Source: Zonotrichia leucophrys gambelii (lineage: Eukaryota; Chordata; Aves; Passeriformes; Passerellidae). From it: DNA of 64,000 bases. Each line of letters begins with the position of its first letter. The stretch's first letter is position 1. A model generated the notes under the pieces. That model ran no database searches. It saw only the letters and a list, made by a program, of their open reading frames with translations, and was not told where the DNA came from. The DNA lies in assembly GCF_028769735.1 (NCBI RefSeq), contig NC_088171.1, positions 64,036,216-64,100,215 on the forward strand, written 5' to 3'. Below are positions 1 through 11,398 of this stretch, in pieces. A program made the translations under genes and the position numbers.

Positions 1-1139
1 ACTCTAGTCAAGAAAAAAACTAGTGCAGAGAGATCATCTTTAACATTTCCCAGCAAGCAGTTTCAACAAGTTGGCTTACCTGAAAAAACTCTCTTTAAGC
101 AAAGAAAAAAAAAAAAAAGCTTGCTTGAAATCCTTGGTATATAAAGGATAGGCCTAAATATATATCAGAACAAACTACAGAAAATAGGTGCTTGTGTACA
201 GCAGGATTCCAGTTACCAATGCAGCACCTGGAGGAAGAGGCAGCTTCCAACCACTGTGACAGGAAACAGCTTGGGAAAAGGTTTTCACAGAACTCCAACC
301 TTTATCTGGCTACCAGGAAATCATCATAGTTAAGAGACACTAAAAATATGCTCCACCAAAGAGCAAATGCACAAACCGAGTCCTAAAAATGTAAATTCAT
401 CTAGGATTTAAAAAAATAAAAATTAAAATCACATTTGTGATTAAAAATACGCCAGGCTGAGGGGACTGCTCTGCAAGGTGACCCACTCCATAATGGAGTC
501 TCATTTTAGAACTAGATTTACTGTGGTTCATAAATTTTTGCTCAGTTCATTTGTCATTAAAAACATCCCAAAACTTGAGTGCATTTGCCTATTTCTTAAT
601 TTAAGAAAAATTAGGAGCAGACAATTTTTTTATGCCTGCAAATGTGGTAAGCCAGAATGACTTTAGAAAAGTTTTAATTGGTTTTAACTATAGTCAAAAT
701 TACCATGGACATACAGTTCTTCAGCAGATTAAGGGTGGGGTTTTTCCACACTTGCTTCATGTCATGCAAAGCATGGAAATGTTACAGCAAAAGCTTTGGA
801 GGGGGATTCTCTCCTTCAGGCACATGCCTGACGGCCTCTGGGTTAACAAATCTGCAACCCACCATCTCCCACTTTTCTGGTACAAAGTTCTTTATGGTCA
901 TGGGTGTTCAATGACAACATGTGTCTTTCTTGAAGACAGAATTGAGCAATGTGATGTCAGTGGGATGTGAGTACTTGAGAGCCTTCCTCAGCTTACACCA
1001 GGACAGGCTCTCTTAGCAAGCATGTCTTCTCCCTCCATGATTTATCCTTTAGTCAGATTCCCACCCAAGTGAAAGAGAATAAAAAGTGCAAGGGAACGAG
1101 GGAAGGATAACATTAACTGAACCATTATGCAGAAAGTAC

Positions 1140-1171
1140 CAAAAAAAAAAGAAAAAAAAAAAAAGAAAAAA
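1140..1171. repeat. A-rich simple repeat
   Basis: Three A-runs broken by single G residues, in intron 7. Confidence 0.85.
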
Positions 1172-2571
1172 GCAGCAAGCATCTGAGTTCACACCCTTTT
1201 TTCCTGCCTCCCCATAAACCCACCTAAGTATGCAAGAAAAAGAATTCAGTTAGTGAGCTGCAAAGTATGCACTTCGACTATAAATAAACCTGACAATGTC
1301 ACACGTACCTTCAGTACATTTAAGTTTATTTGTGAAAATTATCTGGCTTTAAAACTTTGCCACACACTGATGAAAAATCTCACTACTACAGAAATTGTAC
1401 CTGAAAACAGCACAAATGATTCAGCACAATTCTACTGTCATGAAATGCAGTATTTTATGCATATGCTCTCCAATTACTGCTTTTTCCGCCTTACTTCAAA
1501 AATACTGATTTTCAAATGGAAAAAACTAATCGATAGCAAATCTAAACCCAAAGTACTTAAAATACAAACCACAGCACTGCAGCATTCTATTCATGTTTCC
1601 AAAGGTCCATGAAACTGTTCCAAATAAGATTAATAACATCCCATTGTCTGAGTACAAATTGATCTATCGAACAATTTAATGACTATTTTCCTTTCCAAAA
1701 ACATAACCACTCTTGCTTTGGAATTAGAAGGATTTCAAAGACAGGAAAGTAGCTTCTGCTGCTACAAGAATAATGCCAATCTTAACCTTTGCACAGCTGT
1801 GAGCTATTTGCCTTCTAGACCAAATTATGTGCATGTGCAGCCACGTAAATTAATGATGAGATACTGTTGTGCTGTCACAACACATTGTGCACAGGCTGAA
1901 AACACGAGTTTCACGACATGGCAAACCAGCTGGCAGGTACCAGCTTTTACTTGTCCCTAAGAACAACACCCAGCTCCAAACTCCTGATGCAGTGGAACTA
2001 CCCTTCACCCAAACTCTGCCCATTTCAGACAAGCAGAACAACACCACTGAGCGCTGAACTAAGTGTTGCCTCTAAAAGTGAAGGCAACACAATGTTTGCC
2101 TTCTTTCCCAATAACTAAAAATAAGGGTTTCACTCCATAAACTGCTTTCATAATAATCACTTTTCTGACTGAATATGCAATTTCTACCCCTCTCTTCAGA
2201 GGGAGGGGTAGATCCTGTCCAACACTCCTAGAGGCCTTCAGAGCCAAAAGGAATGAGCTGCAGATTTACAGTCTCAATACAGTTCAGTCTAACCTCACTT
2301 ACTTTACATTGATAGTGAAATATTTTAGACATGAGGAGGGATTTTGGTTTTTTGGAAGACAAATTTTAATATAAGTTTTAGGTTAACATGACCAATAACT
2401 GCTAAATCAGAACAAGGGAGGAAAAAAAAAAAGAAAGAAACCTCCTTTTTACAGAATAATCACATAACTGTAACTAGTTGATAGAGAATTTGATTTTTTC
2501 ACATGCTTGGTAAAGCATTCCGTATTTATTATGCAGACTATATTTGGTAAGAGATCATAGAAACACATCAC

Positions 2572-3035
2572 AGAATCATAGAATGAATTCTAGATAAAAT
2601 AATTGAGCTGGAAGGGACCTCAGGCATCATTTAGTTCCAACCCTCTGCCATGACCTGCCACTAGACCAGGTCACTCAGAGCTCCATCCAACCCGGATGGA
2701 CACTTCCAAGGAATAGGCATTTGCAGCTTCCCTGGGGAACCTGTTCCAGTGTCTCACCACCCTTGCAGTAAAGAATTTGTCCTTAATATCAAATCCAAAC
2801 CTACTCTCTTACATTTGGATCCACTGCTCCTTGTCCTGTCACTACATGCTCTTGTAAAAAGTCACTCCTCAACTTTCTCGCCTTGTTTTTCCTGTAGGCT
2901 CCCTCCAGGTACTGGAAGACCACAATTAGGTCACCCCAAAAGCCTTCTCTTTTCAAACTGTACAATCCCAGTTCTATCCATCTTTCCTAGTAGGGGAGGT
3001 GCTCCATCCCTCTAATTTTGGTGGGCGCTTCTGGA
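2572..3035 (-). mobile_element. CR1 LINE 3' fragment
   Basis: On the plus strand it begins with the reversed CR1 terminus (CAGAATCATAGAAT), then GAGCTGGAAGGGACCTCAGG and the typical antisense CR1 tail, through CCTGGGGAACCTGTTCCAGTG and a LINE-type 3' end. It is truncated at the 5' side, as CR1 copies usually are. The element reads on the minus strand. An extra stretch near the terminus (about 2585-2610) breaks the usual tail repeat. Confidence 0.88.
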
Positions 3036-4037
3036 CTTGCAATTTCTTTCCTTCTTTCTATTTTAAGCTAATTCACAGGTGAGAAACTGTACAAACTAAA
3101 CTAAATATTCACACAGTCAAAACTGCAGGATCATCAGTGAAATAACACTCCCACAGGAAGAAGAAGCCTTATTTGTTTATGTCAAAATTTCATATGTAAA
3201 AACATTTTAAAAAGACCATAAGCCAATCATTATATCAGTAGCGCACACAACATGCTTGAAATATTTATTTTTTCTTGACAACTCAGTCTATTTCCCATTC
3301 AATTTCTGTCAAAACAATTTCTCCAATGCAAGCAAAAAAATTTGCTATTCATTCATGCAATTAATGCTGAGCTTATTTCTTAGAAAAAAAACCATTAGAT
3401 TACAAATCTAGTCCAGTTCAACACTGTTTGATTAACATCCCAAATGAATCACACTACAGATTTTCTTTAGAAATCCTAGTGATGAGCAAACACTTTTGTT
3501 TGATATCATTAGTGAAACAATATCTGAAATAGCGTTCCCTCTAACAAACCCGCATCCAGGAGCATCCAAACACGAGGGGATTCATTTGCTAACAGACAGC
3601 TATTAGAGATGTGTTACCAGCTGAGGAATTTTAAATTACATGCAGTCTTTCATATTCATTACACATGGAGTATGAGTTATGACAGACCAGATTATTTTAA
3701 AAATCCACATTTATTCTCAAATGCAAAGCAAAGATGCCATCATTCTTTTTAAAAAAGGAACATATACCAGTGTTATTTGCAAGTAAAGCCAATTTGCAAC
3801 ATTAGCAATGGCATGTCTTTTCCATACTTATTATAACACTGTAAGACAGATCTCTTCAAGCTACATTACAATAGTCTCTTATAAAAGTGTTTTTCAATCA
3901 ATGGGTTGCTTTTAAATTCAGCCAATTGGACAGTAACAATTATATAGGCACAATAAAAGGAAGACAACCAAAACAAAAATTGTACTACATTTCAAACAGA
4001 ACAATCTGGCTGCACATAAAGCCATATTTTCAGAATA

Positions 4038-4042
4038 CATGA
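4038..4042. repeat. Target-site duplication (left), CATGA
   Basis: CATGA directly before the LTR end, repeated at 6784-6788 after the other end. It marks a single integration event of the complete two-LTR element. Confidence 0.88.
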
Positions 4043-5308
4043 TGTCATGGTTTGAGCTTGGCACAGAGTTAGTGTCCTCTATGAAAATGCTTCACTCTGG
4101 TGTCTGTTGTGAGATGTGACTAGGAATAAGCAAAACAGGCTCTAACTTAAACATAAAGAACACTTTATTACTTAAAACTACAGGAAAAATAGGGAAAGAC
4201 TATAAGAAAAAAGAAAAAAATTGAAAACTTTACAAAAAAAACTATTCTCTTCTTCTCTCACCACTTGACTTTCTCAATCTAATACATTTTCTCAAAACAA
4301 CTGCCCAGCCTTGGCCCCACACGTTAGTATACTCAAATTGCAGTTCATGAAGAGGAAAGGAGTCTTTCTCGTTCTATAAGCTTCTCCTAAAAACACACTG
4401 AAACTTCGTGTGCTTCTTTGTCACTTCAGCACCGCCTGAGAAAAAAAGTCTCTTTGCTGCTTGTAACATTTTCTTTCTATGCTCAGTGTTCTCACCACTG
4501 AGACATGGCTAGAGCTGCTTTTAGGGTTGTCTTTCAAGGATGCTTTGTCTCACTCCAAAAAGGCACAGTCTCTGCTTTTGGGACATCTGTCCCCCCCATA
4601 TTTTTCCAACCCCCTGGGGCCGGGGGGTCCTCACGAAGAACCTTCCTGGTTTTGAGGCACTGCCTCCCCCTAAATGCAGTCTGTGTCACAGGAACAACTG
4701 AGTCTATAGCTACGAGAAAAGTTTAGCTAAAAGGCTACTCTAAATCATCTCTCTCTATCTAATCATCTCTACATTCTTCGGGCTAGGTCATCTCATCTCT
4801 CATCTCTCTTCTTATTCAGCTTCGAGGAGGATTAGTATTTTTGTAAGGCCCCAATCATGCAAGAAAGGGTTAAAAGTTTTCAGTTTCTGTCTGTCTTGAG
4901 ACGAGATAATACTTCTACACGTGCTGCTGCTGCGGCCGGCCGCTCTCCCTCCCGGGGGGGGGGGGGGCTGGCTGCCCGATGTCTCGATGTTTCTTGGGGC
5001 TCTTCTACTCTTCCATCTTTGAAAGCCCCTCACCCCCATCTCTGTCCAGGCCCCGGGCCTACCGCATGGCGGCCCCTCCCCCGCCCAGCAGCAGCGGGCC
5101 GGGCGGGGGAAGGGATCTGACCTCTTCGCCCGACGATGTCCAAAAGAGGAAGTGCCAAGGGCAGTGCCTTGCTTTTAACCCCTGTGTATTCTCGGAGGTG
5201 TGTCTAAACCCCACTGGCCACACCGGACGCCAGTCTCAAACCCAAAACCTTCATTGGTTTGACCACAGCTTCTCAGAATTCTCACTCCTTCCTGGTCAAA
5301 CCACGACA
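4043..5308 (-). repeat. Downstream (3') LTR of the mini-provirus
   Basis: A 1266-bp LTR, TG...CA bounded in element sense. The sense AATAAA is the complement of 4164-4169, near the 3' end as expected for the R region. It has a 14-base G run on the plus strand at 4954-4967. It carries several C-to-T changes not shared with the other LTR, for example around 4055-4085 and 4430-4490. Open frames in it of up to about 136 codons on the plus strand are not conserved between the copies and are not genes. Confidence 0.92.
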
Positions 5309-5326
5309 CTCCACCCTTCACTTTCT
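5309..5326 (-). other. Polypurine tract of the mini-provirus
   Basis: In element sense this reads AGAAAGTGAAGGGTGGAG, 16 purines in 18 bases, directly against the start (TGTCGTGG) of the downstream LTR. That is the position where plus-strand DNA synthesis is primed in retroviruses. Confidence 0.8.
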
Positions 5327-5478
5327 GAGAATACACTTTCTAAAATTATCAACAAAATTACAAAACACTTCTACACAACAATACTTTAGATTCACTATCT
5401 ATCTACTTTAACTTAGTACATGCTTTTCTTATTCTTCTCGGTCTCATCTCACAGCTTTATCTCATCATTCTCTTGTGA
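5327..5478 (-). other. Residual internal DNA of the mini-provirus
   Basis: The 152 bp left between primer-binding site and polypurine tract. It is AT-rich with no retroviral motif that I recognise and no open frame of note. In element sense it could hold leader or packaging sequence, which would be the only function needed by a non-autonomous element. That is inference. Confidence 0.6.
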
Positions 5479-5501
5479 TTCGATTCCCGGTCAGGGAACC
5501 A
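5479..5501 (-). other. Primer-binding site matching tRNA-Glu 3' end
   Basis: On the plus strand this segment reads as the 3' end of a eukaryotic tRNA-Glu, covering the T-arm from TTCGA through the acceptor strand (GGTCAGGGAA) and the added CCA. It is about 23 nt and, from memory of the tRNA, without mismatch. In element sense it lies 5 nt after the upstream LTR, beginning TGGTTCCCTGACC, the expected place for a retroviral PBS. There is no rest of a tRNA here, so it is not a tRNA gene. Confidence 0.88.
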
Positions 5502-5506
5502 AAAAA

Positions 5507-6783
5507 TGTCATGGTTTGAGCCTGGCACAGAGCCAGTGCCCTCCATGAAAATGCTTCACTCTGGTGTCTGTTGTGAGATGTGACTAGGAATAAGCAAAAC
5601 AGGCTCTAACTTAAACATAAAGAACACTTTATTACTTAAAACTACAGGAAAAATAGGGAAAGACTATAAGAAAAAAGAAAAAAATTGAAAACTTTACAAA
5701 AAACTATTTTCTTCTTCTCTCACTACTTGACTTTCTCAATTTAATACATTTTCTTAAAACAACTGCTCAGCTTTGGCTTCACACGTTAGTATACTCAAAC
5801 TGCAGTTCATGAAGAAGAAAAGAGTCTTTCTCGTTCTATAAGCTTCTCCTGGAAGCACACTGAAACTTCGTGTGCTTCTTTGTCACTTCAGCACCGCCCG
5901 GAAAAAAAAAAGTCCTTTTGCCGCTTGTGACATTTTCCTTCCATGCCCAGTGCTCTCACCACTGCGCATGGCTAGAGCTGCTTTTAAAGTTGTTTTTCAA
6001 AGATGCTTTGTCTCACTCTAAAAAAGCACAGTCTCTGCTTTTGAGACATCTGTCTCCCCCATATTTTTCCAACCCCCTGGGGCCGAGAAGTCCTCACGAA
6101 GAACCTTCCTAGTTTTGAGGCACTGCCTCCCCCTAAATGCAGTCTGTGTCACAAGAACAACTGAGTCTATAGCTACGAAAAAAGTTTAGCTAAAAGGCTA
6201 CTCTAAATCACTTCTCTCTTCATCTAATCATTTCTACAATCTCTGGGCCAAGTTATCTCATCTCTCATCTCTCTTCTTATTCAGCTTCGAAGAAGATTAG
6301 CATTTTTGTAAAGCCTCAGTCATGCAAGAAAGAGTTAAAAGTTTTCAGTCTCTGTCTGTCCTGAGACGAGATAATACTCCCACACGTGCTGCTGCTGCGG
6401 CCGGCCGCTCTCCCTCCCGGAAGAAAGAGAGAGAGGGGGAGGCTAGCTGCCCGATGTCTCGATGTTTCTTAGAGCTCTTCTACTCTTCCATCTTTGAAAG
6501 CCCCTCACCCCCATCTCTGTCTAAGCCCCGGGCCTACCGCATGGCCGCCCCTCCCCCGCCCAGCAGCAGCGGGCTGGGCGGGAGAAGAAATCTGACCTCT
6601 TCGCCCGACGATATCCCAAAGAAGAAGTGCCAAGAACAGTGCCTTGCTTTTAACTCCTGTGTATTCTCAGAAGTGTGTCTAAACCCCACTAGCCACACCA
6701 GACGCCAGTCTCAAACTCAAAACTTTTATTGGTTTGACCACAGCTTCTCAGAATTCTCACTCCTTCCTGGTCAAACCACGACA
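5507..6783 (-). repeat. Upstream (5') LTR of the mini-provirus
   Basis: A 1277-bp LTR, homologous throughout to 4043-5308. The sense AATAAA is the complement of 5628-5633. The G run of the other copy is here broken into a purine mix of G and A at about 6418-6440. Most differences from the other copy are transitions. A 173-codon open frame at 6322-6843 crosses the LTR edge into unique DNA and is fortuitous. Confidence 0.92.
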
Positions 6784-6788
6784 CATGA
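6784..6788. repeat. Target-site duplication (right), CATGA
   Basis: The same five bases as 4038-4042, directly after the upstream LTR ends in ...GACA. Confidence 0.88.
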
Positions 6789-8593
6789 CTATATTTTCAC
6801 AGTTAAAATTCCTCATTTTCTGCTATGGAAAGGGATTATATAGCAGAAAACAGGGCATCTGACATTAAGTGCAGAAATATACACAGTGTGCTTTCTCCAC
6901 ACAACATTTTTATCTTTAAAATTAAAATGTGAAAAACAGTTTAGTTAGCACTTGGGCTGTGATTCAGAGGTAAGGCAATATTCAGTGTGTCAGTTCTAAG
7001 GAAAGGACATTGAGTTTTAAATTTTTAATGAAACCTTTTATGCTTTCTCCTATGCATCTAGTTTTCATATACTCACAGCCAATTCCACTTGCTTCTTCAT
7101 TTTTTACAGAATATTAAATGGTCTATAGCTGAGAAATAACAAACCATAACAAAAAAGCAGCCCTGACAGAACTTTCAACTTGCAAAATATTAGCTGTCAT
7201 TAAACAGACCAATTAAAAGAATAAATTTCTTTTGATAAACTTGAAAAATATTTGAGATAAAACTTTTGAAGGAGAAAAAAAGAAAGTCTTGAAAGATGAT
7301 CTGCTCCCACTGGCTTGCTGACTTATTTGTGTGCTATCTTCAAAGTGTTCAAACTTGCAATTCTGAAGGTAGACTAAAAGTCATCTTTATCTACAGCCAA
7401 AGCCCTTCCATATTTTTACTGCCAATTCAGAACAGTTTCTGCAACTTTGACATGTCTGTTTGCTTCCTAAAGGATTTAAGGGCAAACCTTGAGGAGCAAA
7501 CCATACAGCGTGGGGCACACAGGAAGAAAACCAAAACCTTTCCTTTTTCACAGTTTGTAAACCACAACAGGAAAGTGCATGGCTGCCTTCACCTCCTTCT
7601 TTTGTTCAAGCCTGAGGAATGATCTAGATCTCCCAGGATTCCATGTGCTAGCCAACATTTGTTACTAATAAGAGGGGAAGCTACCAGGTCTCAACATACC
7701 AGTAGCTTTCAGATTTTTTCCTCTCATACAAGTTTTAACTGCAACCATGTTCACTCAAAACTATTTCTGCTGTTTAGTCATGAATTCATCAATGGCAGCA
7801 CTAGGCACAAATCAACAGTGTAATTTTAAACTTGTGCTTATTCTGGTTTAGCTTGCAGTAACAGATAAATTGATTACAAAATTTGCTATTCAAATCATAC
7901 TGATTTAAAAAAGCACATTATTAATATTTCAAGTACTGGAGTAGGCTGGTTTAAAGGTAGTACAAAAAACTAGCAGGTCTTTTGTCACGTGTGCCTTATC
8001 TAAGATCGTAACATCATTAGGTTAATAGATTATTTTAAATAAATAATACATAGAAATTAATGGGCTAATGGAAACAATCAGAGTAATTTATTAGCATTAA
8101 ATACATCTAGACAAGCTGTCCACTGGTTAACATCACTAACCAGGTCACCTGAACACTCAAAGGAAGAGCACAATTAATAGCTAAGACTTTTGTCTTATTT
8201 GATGTTCAGTTTTTCACCTGCTTTTCATTGGGAGGAATTGTTACCACTAAAACAGGACAAAAATTCCTAGGTCTCTCAGTTGCTTGACCCAACACCTCAA
8301 TGAATACATGCAATGAAAAAAGAGACACCCATGCAGCCAGGGAGAGGGTGGAGCAGGTGGGTGATGTTACTGATGCTTCAGTGGAGCATTAAACACAAGA
8401 AATATGAAAGGAAAGGAGATACAAAGGAAGAGAAATGACAATGGGGCAGAGGGAGAGGAGAAGGGCAACTGACAGATTGTTCAAAAGAGATAACAAATGA
8501 GATATGATCCTTCATCTTGGATTTCTTCAGCCTGCTAGAGATTAAACAAGTTGTGGGGAGAAAAAAAAAACAATACTAACTGGGAGGAAGACA

Positions 8594-8629
8594 TTTAAAA
8601 GAGGCAAAGAAGGCTTTGCCTCTTTTAAA
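8594..8629. repeat. Perfect 16-bp hairpin
   Basis: TTTAAAAGAGGCAAAG at 8594-8609, loop AAGG, then its exact complement at 8614-8629. It is an isolated inverted repeat in intron 7, with no transposon ends or target duplication that I can see. Confidence 0.85.
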
Positions 8630-10998
8630 CAAAAAAACCAATACAAACAAAAAGCCAGTACAATAAAACTGACCCTGCTGAAGCTACTCTGACAGAAAAA
8701 AATCCCAAGAGGCTGCAGGAACAATTGGGTTTGAGTGAGGAAGCACATCCTGCTTTGTGACCATCAGTGACTAAACCCTATGCCTACAGTGAAAACGACC
8801 TGACAGATGACACCTAGGATACAGTATCTTATTTGAGCAAACAAAGAAAATCCACCTAAAGGATGCACAGACATCAAAGTGACAGTGAGGAGTGAATAAA
8901 AAGCAGAAATTCAGGAAGCTGATAAAAGCACTTACAAGGGGGAAGGGAAAAAAGAAGGGGGATGACTGAAGAGGGAAGTCAGTGTAATTAGGACTGTGAA
9001 ACCTGTAAAATACACTTCCTGTGAGATGATTCTTTTCAATACACACAGCTGCATGAAATCTCTCTCTCAGCTTTTCCTCCCCCCACCTTCTTTCCTTCCA
9101 GCACAGGGATGCCACACAATGTCTCCTGCCACACCTTGGGACAGCAAGCCCTGACTTGTGCCTGTGCTGCAGCACAGTATAAAATGAGGAATCAATTTCC
9201 CCAGCATCTGTATCAATCAACTTCTGCCATTTGAAAGCACCTTAAGAACATTCACCTTCAGGCCTGCTAAAAATAGAGAACACTTAATTTATAATATTTT
9301 CCTTAACTGAATATGTATAAGGCCTTGCTAACCTAATTTTTGATCTTGTTCTTCAGAGTAATTTAGCACTAATTAGTCACAAGTACCACAAACCTCACAA
9401 AATACATGCACATTTTCTCCACAGGGCAAACATGCAGCTGATCTCTGAAAAAGTTTAACTTCCTAACTCACACTCTCTTTCTCTAAACAGCACCTCTCTA
9501 CTAGGTATCATTCCCTATAGCAACAAAAATCACACATTCAATCTCTACAACAGATGCAGCCACCCATACCTGGGCCAATTCAAAGAGCCCCTACTGCATA
9601 GTGATTCCAATATAGGAAGCAGAAATGATAATTTTTGAAGCATTAGGATAAACTATGAGCAGAAGTGTACTGATCCTACTCAGTGTCCAATTTTGTCTCT
9701 TTCACATCTAAACTGGAATAACATGCTGCTTGAAATCTGAACACCAACTAATTTTAGAGGTGGGTATCATTAGAACACAATATGACCTTTATTAAATATG
9801 AATTATTTGTTCACAACACATTTGGCATGACAGTGAGAAAAAACCCCTGCCTTCAGGCCACCATTATATCTGCCCTGTTTCCTTCTCTTTCTTCCTGTCA
9901 TCCTACATCTGCTTTGTCAGCCCCAACAGTGTCCAACTTCCATGGCAAAAGAGATTTGCTGCCTCCTTTTAAAGCAACCAAAAGTATTTTTATTCGTTAC
10001 TAACACATAAAATCACAAATTTTATGACCTAATCTTTCAACTGCTTTAGGCAGAATATTTCTCATCTCTTCACTGCTGCTGTAGATTACAACAGATGACA
10101 CCACGTTTGATTTCACAGGCTTCACGCAGGGAAAATTTCATTCACGCTCACAAAGACCAAAATTTATTTTTTAAGTAAAAGATAAAGCTTAACAGAAGTG
10201 GGTTACAAACAATGTCAGAGGGTCTGAACATTAATGCCCAGAGACTTTGGAATGCATTTTAAAACACAAACGAGATGGACAAAGTGGAATAAGTGAAGAG
10301 AATTTAAAGAAAAAACTCCTCACAAAAATAACACTGAAACCATCTAGTCTGTCCTGGGGCTTGGGTAACAACAAAACCAGTGGAATATGGCAAACAAAGA
10401 CTGTGAGGCCTTTCAAGACAGGGACAAACACACCAGGAACAGCATCTGGCAAATCACCTCAACATCAGCTCCTAAACATACTGAAATTATAAACAAAGCT
10501 TGAGATGGGGGTGGGAATGAACCAAGAACATTCCTGTTCTGTTGGAACACATTTTCTCTCTGGGATGGAATGAATGCTATACCAAGGTGGTCAGCAAGCA
10601 CTGAACTTCAACCTATTGTTGTTCTCTTATAAACTATTAAATCTCTTTCTAACAGTGACTATCCAAGGCTAATGAGAACTGAAGCATGCATAAGGAATCA
10701 AAGTAACATCATTATTATAATTTCATGCTCTATAAAACTGTAGACATTTGGTTAAAAAGCCTCCTATTTTGAAACATCCTTGCTGATATTATTCATTCTA
10801 AATTATTTTTCATCTCTGCCTTATCTATTAAGCAAGCTCCCTTGGCAATACTTGTGTTTCTATATACATCAAACAGTGGCTGCATCAGAGGCAGATCTAA
10901 CCAGAACAAGCCTAAAATCTTGGTCAAGAAGGAAGAAAATAAAGCACTGATACTTGATAATACATCAATACTGTATTTTTGAAATAAGACTAACAAAT

Positions 10999-11398
10999 AC
11001 AGAATCACAGAATTGTTAAGGTTGGAAAAGACCTCTAAGATCCTCGAGTCCAGCCATCAACCCAGCACCCACACCGTGCTCACCGCTAAACCAAGCCCTG
11101 AAGGGCCATATCCATGTTTTTGAGTGCTCCCAGGGATGCATCCACAAACATGTGGAAGATGACTCAAACACTTCCCTGGGCAGTCTGTTTCAATGTCTGA
11201 CAACCCCTTCCATAAAGAAACTTTTCCTAACATCCAGTTTAAACCTCCCCTGGTACAACTTGAGGCCATTTCCTTTTCCCTTGTCACTTGTTACCTGGCA
11301 GTAGAAACTGACTCCCACCTCCTCACAACCTCCTTTCAGGCAGTTGTGGGGAGCAATAAGGTCCCCCCAAGCCTCTTTTTCTCCAGGCTAAATACAAA
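10999..11398 (-). mobile_element. CR1 LINE 3' fragment
   Basis: Begins CAGAATCACAGAATTGTTAA and continues with GGTTGGAAAAGACCTCTAAG, the diagnostic antisense CR1 terminus. It ends near the CTTTTTCTCCAGGCTAAA motif. About 400 bp, 5'-truncated, in intron 7 of DTNBP1 and in the same orientation as the gene. Confidence 0.9.

Larger units (their letters stand above)
4043..6783 (-). mobile_element. Coding-less mini-provirus (LTR-198 bp-LTR), endogenous retrovirus family
   Basis: Two direct LTR copies (4043-5308 and 5507-6783) enclose only 198 bp. A 5-bp target duplication, CATGA, flanks the whole element at 4038-4042 and 6784-6788. Polyadenylation signals and the primer-binding site show that it reads on the minus strand, the same direction as DTNBP1. 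The inside holds a tRNA-Glu-type primer-binding site next to the upstream LTR and a polypurine tract next to the downstream LTR. Between them there is no gag, pol or env sequence and no long open frame. It could be a non-autonomous element mobilised by a helper, or an internally deleted single copy. Five-base duplications fit ERVL-like or some class I elements; tRNA-Glu priming is not typical of ERVL, so I leave the class open. Confidence 0.9.

Noticed and set aside
5479..5501. tRNA-Glu gene
   Set aside because: Only the 3' end is matched; no anticodon arm or box A exists upstream. It is a primer-binding site.
6322..6843. A 173-codon plus-strand open frame
   Set aside because: It lies in the LTR, antisense to the element, and runs across the LTR edge into unique DNA. 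The matching frame in the other LTR is broken by differences. It is not a gene.
8771..9220. A 149-codon minus-strand frame
   Set aside because: No recognisable domain, phenylalanine-rich low-complexity translation, and no splice or promoter context. Probably chance.
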